Assembly (NCBI GenBank): GCA_002104905.1
Contig: MCFE01000988.1
Coordinates: 1-21,516 of the forward strand
DNA: 21,516 nucleotides
DNA from: Basidiobolus meristosporus CBS 931.73
Lineage: Eukaryota; Basidiobolomycota; Basidiobolomycetes; Basidiobolales; Basidiobolaceae
Direction: 5' to 3'
In this document: positions 16,601-21,516 of the stretch, piece after piece
Position numbering within the stretch: the first letter of the stretch is position 1
Layout of the letters: the number at the start of each line of letters is the position of its first letter
Made by a program: the position numbers and the translations under genes
Notes under the pieces: model-generated
Seen by the model: the letters and a program-made list of their open reading frames with translations, nothing else
Databases searched by the model: none
What the model was told of the DNA's origin: nothing

Positions 16601-16975
16601 GCACAAGGCAAGGTAGAAATAGGAAATACCATTGGTAAAATGGTACTGTAGCATTATTCAGAACTAGCTGTAGGCTGCCATACTGCCATTATAGTGCCAT
16701 CAGAGTCTTGCTGTGAGGCTGTTGAAATACCTTTGAGATTTATGCCATATAAGGCACCTTGATGTCCTGGCTGGTTGGATCCATTTAAAATAGCTGTAGA
16801 GTGCAATAGGACCACAACAATGCCATGCAATTATTGTCACAGCACCAATCAAATCCCATCAAGTTTTATAGCTTTATTTGGCAGTAAAATTAGCAATTTA
16901 CCATCATGATCCTGTCATAAGATTGTAAGGGTGGTCACTAATTCTAAGCCACTGGTATTACAACGGTCTCTAAAC
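16600..16975. other. No recognisable feature
   Basis: AT-rich sequence between the Tnp2 relic 3 tail and the ORF A relic. I found no open frame with family motifs, no clear terminal repeats and no RNA gene. It may contain the boundary between two repeats, marked weakly by GATCCTGAC near 16978. Confidence 0.3.
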
Positions 16976-18340
16976 AGGATCCTGACGGCTGATCTGGATT
17001 GGATCCACCTGTGGGATCAAATTATTTTTCATAGGAATATGAATGAATCTGTAGAGAGCAATGATGAAAAGTGGGCACATATATGAGGCTCCAAGAAGTA
17101 TAGCACATCATTACCTCAAGGATGGCATGCCATTGGAGCACCAGGAATGCTAGGCTAAGCAGAATATGCTTGGCATATTTCATGAGCATTTTCCTGTATT
17201 CAAGTGAGCAAATAGATTTTGGGCTAGCACTGCTATACTGAGAAAGTATCTTGGGTATAGGGGAAACTATCAGATACAGCGCAACAATGGTGCTATAGCT
17301 AAACCCAGCAGCTTCTTCAAGAGCTTGTCAAAAGCAGGCCCAAAAGATTTAAACAAGTGGCATAGAAGCATTGGCCAAGTAGAAGAGTGCCTGTAGGGGA
17401 CAAGCAGGCAGAGATAGATGCCTTAATGCAGCATTTAACATGGAAAGTATGTAATTTGTTACAACAAGCACACAGTCACAGAAGCAGTAAAGGACCTGGC
17501 TATGATAAAATCAGTGGCCTTTTGGGAGCATGTCAAGAGCTGGTTGCAAGCTTCAAACAAGCTGCTTAGAAGCATCTGGCTGCCAGAGAGTGCCACCAAG
17601 TGACAAGCAGGCAAAAAATGGAAGCGCCAGTGCAGCATTGGTCAAAGAGAAAAAGGAGTACAAAAAAAAGCACTCAGTCAAGGTAGCAGTGATAGACTTT
17701 GCTGTGATTGCTGAAATATTGGACTATCTGGTATCATTCAGCAGCTAAATACTTACTTGGCAACTCTGGACTAGTCTTGGTCACTGTAGGAATAACTTGC
17801 AACTCTAATTTTGCCACTTTCTCTCAGATCTATGACCCTATGTATATTCCCATAGAGAACATATCAATGTAGCACTTTTACCAAACATTATGTACTTGTT
17901 TAGAAATCATGCTCAACAAGTTGCACATGAGTAATGCAAGAGCTTATTGCATACACTGGCAGATGAGGTGCTAGATCTTGCAGTGCTGGCTAAAGGCCAA
18001 GGCATTTTGAAATCATTGTATAAACAGAGGCATAATGCCTGAGGGTTCCCACCATAGTCATGGAACAAGGGCTTTGTAGCAGAAATATTTACTGTACTGT
18101 GGGCTTTAATGGACTTATAAAGTGTGAATTTGGGCTTAAAACTAGTGTGGGGTATTAGCACATGGAAGTAAGAGCATTAGTGGAGGCAGGAAGTCAGGTG
18201 TGTGAAATAGAGATATTTGCTAATTTATGTACAAAAATGTAAGAATTGGTTCAGTGTCAGGATATTAAAGTGAGAGAACTGGCAGAGAGCCAAACTATAG
18301 CCACAAATGTATTGTTATGATGAAAGCCTTGACCAAGTCT
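16976..18340 (+). pseudogene. ORF A relic, copy 2 (unrecognised coding repeat)
   Basis: Family not recognised. The part before 17380, absent from the other copy, gives DLDWIHLWDQIIFHRN, MNESVESNDEKWAHI and KYSTSLPQGWHAIGAPGML in one frame, with stops afterwards. It reads like decayed protein but matches nothing I know. From 17380 it aligns with 4247-5460, including the two-unit DKQAE repeat and LAVLAKGQ near 17970-18000. It is convergent with the Tnp2 relic that follows on the minus strand, the same arrangement as at 4247-6276. About 17737-17895 also has an inverted copy at 2448-2620. Confidence 0.45.
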
Positions 18341-18349
18341 TTGTAAAGT

Positions 18350-19290
18350 CTGGGATAAAATTATAGCTTGATGGTCTGGGCACAGTGTCTGGATGGTATC
18401 AATATCATTTAGTCACAGGATTTTGATTTTGTGGTAGCTTTTGATGGTATCTTCTTAATCTTTCTTAGAGATGAAACTCTGAAAAGATGAAGCAAGGTCT
18501 AACATTCCCCACACTAAGCAGGATAGAGTAGAGAATGAATGCAATTGTGGCAGAGATCTGCACACTCAGCTTTATGCATGTAGTATAACTGCACAGATCT
18601 GAACACAAACTCCTTGCATAAAAGCTGTATATGCCTCAGGTTTTCATTGTTGATCTGCTTCTATATTACTACTCCTATAATGTCAGCAAATGACTCCCAG
18701 TGCTTCCTATGCTCTGGGTGAAAAACGCTTTGAAAGGCCACTTGAATAAATACATATTCAGTTCTTCCAGTTCTTGCATTTGTAGTATTTTATATGAGTA
18801 TGTGTACTTATAGGTGCTTGTGGGGAATACTTCAGATGGGAGATTTTCTGTTGTTCCTTACCAACTCTTTCAGGTATCTGTGTCATCCAAAGGGCAGATT
18901 TGCTTGAAATGCACCACATATGATTTGGTCACTAGAGTAGGTATACTACTGAATAGTAAATGAGTTGCTCCCTGTGCAAAGCTTTTGCTCCAACAGATTC
19001 CCATTACCTCTAACATCTCCAGTTCAAATTAACTCCATATTCTGGCCAATGGCTTATAGCTTGCCAGCCTACTGCAAATCCATGCTGACTTGTGTATGAG
19101 AAGGCAATATTCTTAGTGTTAGTGTTTGAATAATGATAACATATGTGGATTATGGAGGAAGTCCTCAGGATTGCAAAAATTTGACAGCAATACCATCCAT
19201 TGTTTCCAGAGACACCAGATATGTTGCTAATAGCTGGGGTCTCTCCAATGCATATAACGGTATGCACTTTGACATGATGGTAACTTATAC
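18350..19290 (-). pseudogene. CACTA-like Tnp2-type transposase relic 4
   Basis: Minus-strand relic. From 19290 downward: VICIGETPAISNISGVSGNNGWYCC, the Tnp2 block before the cysteine knuckle, then HYSNTNTKNIAF, GWQAISHWPEYGVN (about 19075-19030), GICWSKS-like at 18990, then the central block and the CKDQ..-like Lys-rich segment near 18770. The DUF4218-like part is truncated: sequence corresponding to 5600-6140 is missing and the end (18350-18470) aligns with 5480-5600. Around 18690 it preserves an uninterrupted version of the site into which the Harbinger-like element inserted in relic 2. Confidence 0.65.
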
Positions 19291-19489
19291 TTCACAGCAG
19301 TTATAAGACTTCAAAACTTTCTTTAGATGCAGTATTACTTCTATATACTTGGAGAGTGAGCTATGATCTACTCCTGTGGTGGTGGATTCTGTCAAAAAGA
19401 TTTGTAATTCCACCTAAATATTCACCTAACTTAGTCACCTACAGCATTACCTTCAAGTCCTAGGGAGTACTGACCAAATTCCTAGATGG
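19291..19489. other. No recognisable feature
   Basis: Short AT-rich stretch between the N-terminal edge of Tnp2 relic 4 and the Copia relic. No motif recognised. It probably holds residual Tnp2 N-terminal and Copia linker sequence. Confidence 0.3.
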
Positions 19490-20594
19490 GACTTATTCAG
19501 AATATTTTCACCAAAATGTCAGTTACCCAGAACATAAAAATCAAACTTGGGACTTGGTCAAGCTACCAATCAACCAAAAATCAATTGGATGCAGATGGGT
19601 CTTTATGCCAAACACAAGGCTGATGGCACAATTGAAAAATACAAAGCAAGACTTGTAGCCAAATGATACTCTCTAACAAAAGGACTTGATTATAATGAGA
19701 CCTTTGCACTGGTAGCAAAGTTTAATTTTATAAGATTGATATTGGCTATTGCAGCTAAATATATTTTTTACAAATCAAATGAATGTAAAGCTGCATTTTT
19801 GAATGAAGAACTAGACAAGGATGTGTATACAGACCATCCTGATGGAGTTGCTGACCAAGATAACCCCATTTAGTCTGCAAGCTAAAAAAAATCTCTATAT
19901 GGTCTCCAACAACCACCAAGAGCCTAGAGTTGTAAGATAGATTCCTATATGAAATCTTTGAGTTTCAAAAGGAGTGATGTTGACTATAGTATATACTATA
20001 GGCTAGATAGAGCAAAACTAGCTCTAGTAGCTCTATATGTGGATGATCTTATTATAGCTACCAATAATTTAGCAATATTGGAAGACACCAAATCCAGTCT
20101 ATCAGAAGATTGCAAGATGTCTGATCTAGGAGAACTCAGTTACTACTTAGGGATAAAGTTCTCATAGACAGAAGTACCCAGACTATCACCCTAAGCCAGT
20201 CCAAGTATACTCAAGATATACTAAAGAAGTACTAAATGGAAAAGTGTAAACCGGCAGATACCCCAATGGAGACAACCCTTAACTTGGTCAAAACTCAACC
20301 AAATCAAAGAGCTTGGTGCCATTTGCAAGCCCTGACTTTCTTTATCAATATATGACTGGCAGCTGATGTATACCATACCTGGAGCACATACAGATATCTC
20401 ATATTCAGTGGGAGTTGTCAGCCAACACAATCAGAACTATGGATCTGACTATGTTGCAGCAGTTAAGCAGATTTTAGATATGTGAAAGGAACTGCAGATA
20501 TCTGCTTAAGATACATCTACAAGGACTCAGAACAGTATCTTGTGAGATACTCTGATGCTGATTGGGGACAAAGTTTGGAAGACAGAAAATCTGC
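19490..20594 (+). pseudogene. Ty1/Copia reverse transcriptase and partial RNase H relic
   Basis: Motifs of the Copia-type reverse transcriptase (RVT_2 family) appear in order: TWDLVKLPINQKSIGCRWVF (about 19548-19607), HKADGTIEKYKARLVAK then a stop, LDYNETFA, LAIAAKY, KAAFLNEELDKDVYTDHPDG, a SLYGLQQ remnant, LALVALYVDDLIIATNN with the catalytic YVDD intact (about 20035-20046), and MSDLGELSYYLGIKF ending in TAG at about 20167. RNase H is partial: ICLRYIYKDSEQYLVRYSDADWGQSLEDRKS up to 20593. The next bases are an LTR of family A, so the rest of RNase H is lost. Stops and frameshifts are present. No gag or integrase was recognised upstream. Confidence 0.88.
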
Positions 20595-21516
20595 TGTGGT
20601 GGTGTATAAGTCAAAGGGCAAAATATGGCCAACACTTCTCAAGTGTGAATGTGTGTGGGGTGTTCACTGGGTGCAATAACACTCTGGCAAAAGACTTGCT
20701 AGGAACACTGGGTATCTTGTCTAATCTAATGTGAAGGGGGATAAAGCCTCAAGCTTGTCAAGGGAAAACTATTGAGCTACAATCCAACTTGGTTGGGTTG
20801 TGGTGGTGTAGAGGTACTCCTGGGAGAAGCTACACAACTCAAGGTGTGTGAGGTGTCTGATGAGTGCAATAACCTCTGTGCCTAAACTGCTGGTGTCTTT
20901 GCCAATATGTCACTATGGTAAAGCTCCTGCTTCTCTAGCTTCCTAGGTGCTCCAAGTGTCTCCAAAGACCTCTGTGTGTCTTGTGCACTGCCCTGAAAAG
21001 CTCCTTGATGGCAGGTCTGAGATGTACTGTTGAAGGCAGGTGCAGTGATTAACTGCTAATCAATAAGGTAGAAGTGTTACTGATAGAAGGGATGATTTAT
21101 TGATGAGGGATTGCTTTCCCTTAAATACTTTTCCTGATTGCCAAGTGATTACTAATGACAAGGTTCTAGAAGATTCTAGGTATCAGTGGAATTCTTGATG
21201 ACATCACTATGAGCTAAAAGTATGCCAAGAATGTCCTGGAAGGTTCTAAAAGGCATAGCACATTCAACCATTCAGGAATCAGTAGTCCGAAACATGTACA
21301 ACATAGAAATACCATATATGGTATTGAAATGGTAGGGATGGTAACACAAACCTAGTTCATGTGTCACAGGTACTGATGCAGGTACTTGCCTTATGTAGAT
21401 ACATATACTGATCAAAAGCTGAATAACATCTGGGATAACTAATGCTAATAACTAATTAGGGTAAACATCATATGGGGATAATACTGATAATATGGGCAAA
21501 AGAAGAATGGGATAAT
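20595..21516 (+). repeat. LTR family A, long form, running off the window end
   Basis: 20595-20798 matches the 5' part of the other two LTRs (TGTGGTGGTGTATAAGTC start, GGGTGCAATAAC, TCTAATCTAATGTGAAGGGG, CAAGCTTGTCAAGGGAAAACT). At 20799 a second LTR-like start, TGTGGTGGTGTAGAGG, begins, followed by GTGCAATAACCTCTG as in the first start. This body then aligns with the middle of 11564-12612, including the ACCATATATGG palindrome near 21311, to the window end. The 3' terminus lies outside. The LTR interrupts Copia RNase H. Confidence 0.65.

Noticed and set aside
1-21516. tRNA, rRNA, telomere repeats or host genes
   Set aside because: None could be recognised on either strand.

Overview
This window looks like a transposon graveyard from a filamentous fungus. 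Every recognisable protein segment belongs to a mobile-element family common in fungal genomes: Ty3/Gypsy reverse transcriptase, RNase H and integrase; a Ty1/Copia reverse transcriptase; CACTA-like (Tnp2-type) transposases; and a PIF/Harbinger-type DDE transposase. I saw no host housekeeping gene, tRNA, rRNA or CRISPR array. The sequence is AT-rich and strongly CpG-poor, except in one block at about 7,760-9,660. Comparing two copies of the same element shows CpG turning into TpG/CpA. That suggests decay by cytosine methylation and deamination, as in fungi that methylate transposons at CpG. I cannot tell whether this is a pezizomycete, a basidiomycete or another lineage.

Layout. 1-1843: right half of an old Harbinger-like element (copy 1), split by a solo LTR (1468-1810) and inserted in a Gypsy integrase relic (1844-2236). 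2237-3700: debris, then a minus-strand Tnp2 relic. 3765-4185: a MITE-like element carrying a 104-bp fold-back. 4247-10180: an older composite repeat made of an unrecognised plus-strand coding relic (ORF A) convergent with a minus-strand Tnp2 relic. This Tnp2 relic is split by a nearly intact 3.4-kb Harbinger-like element (6277-9679) with terminal inverted repeats, a 3-bp target duplication and two divergent genes. 10290-15100: one degenerate Gypsy pol, interrupted by an LTR (11564-12612) and a second insert (12995-14207) that holds a minisatellite. 15110-19290: a plus-strand Tnp2 relic, a second ORF A, and a minus-strand Tnp2 relic. 19490-20594: a Copia reverse transcriptase relic, cut by another LTR of the same family that runs off the window end.

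The most notable object is the 6277-9679 element. Its transposase is broken only by one TGA. Its partner gene encodes a SAP-like/NLS protein interrupted by an 18-nt GT...AG segment with an in-frame stop, and copy 1 has an equivalent segment at the same site. Relative ages can be read from nesting: Gypsy, Copia and Tnp2 relics are oldest; Harbinger insertions came next; in copy 1 the LTR landed inside the Harbinger element. All alignments and family calls were made by eye.
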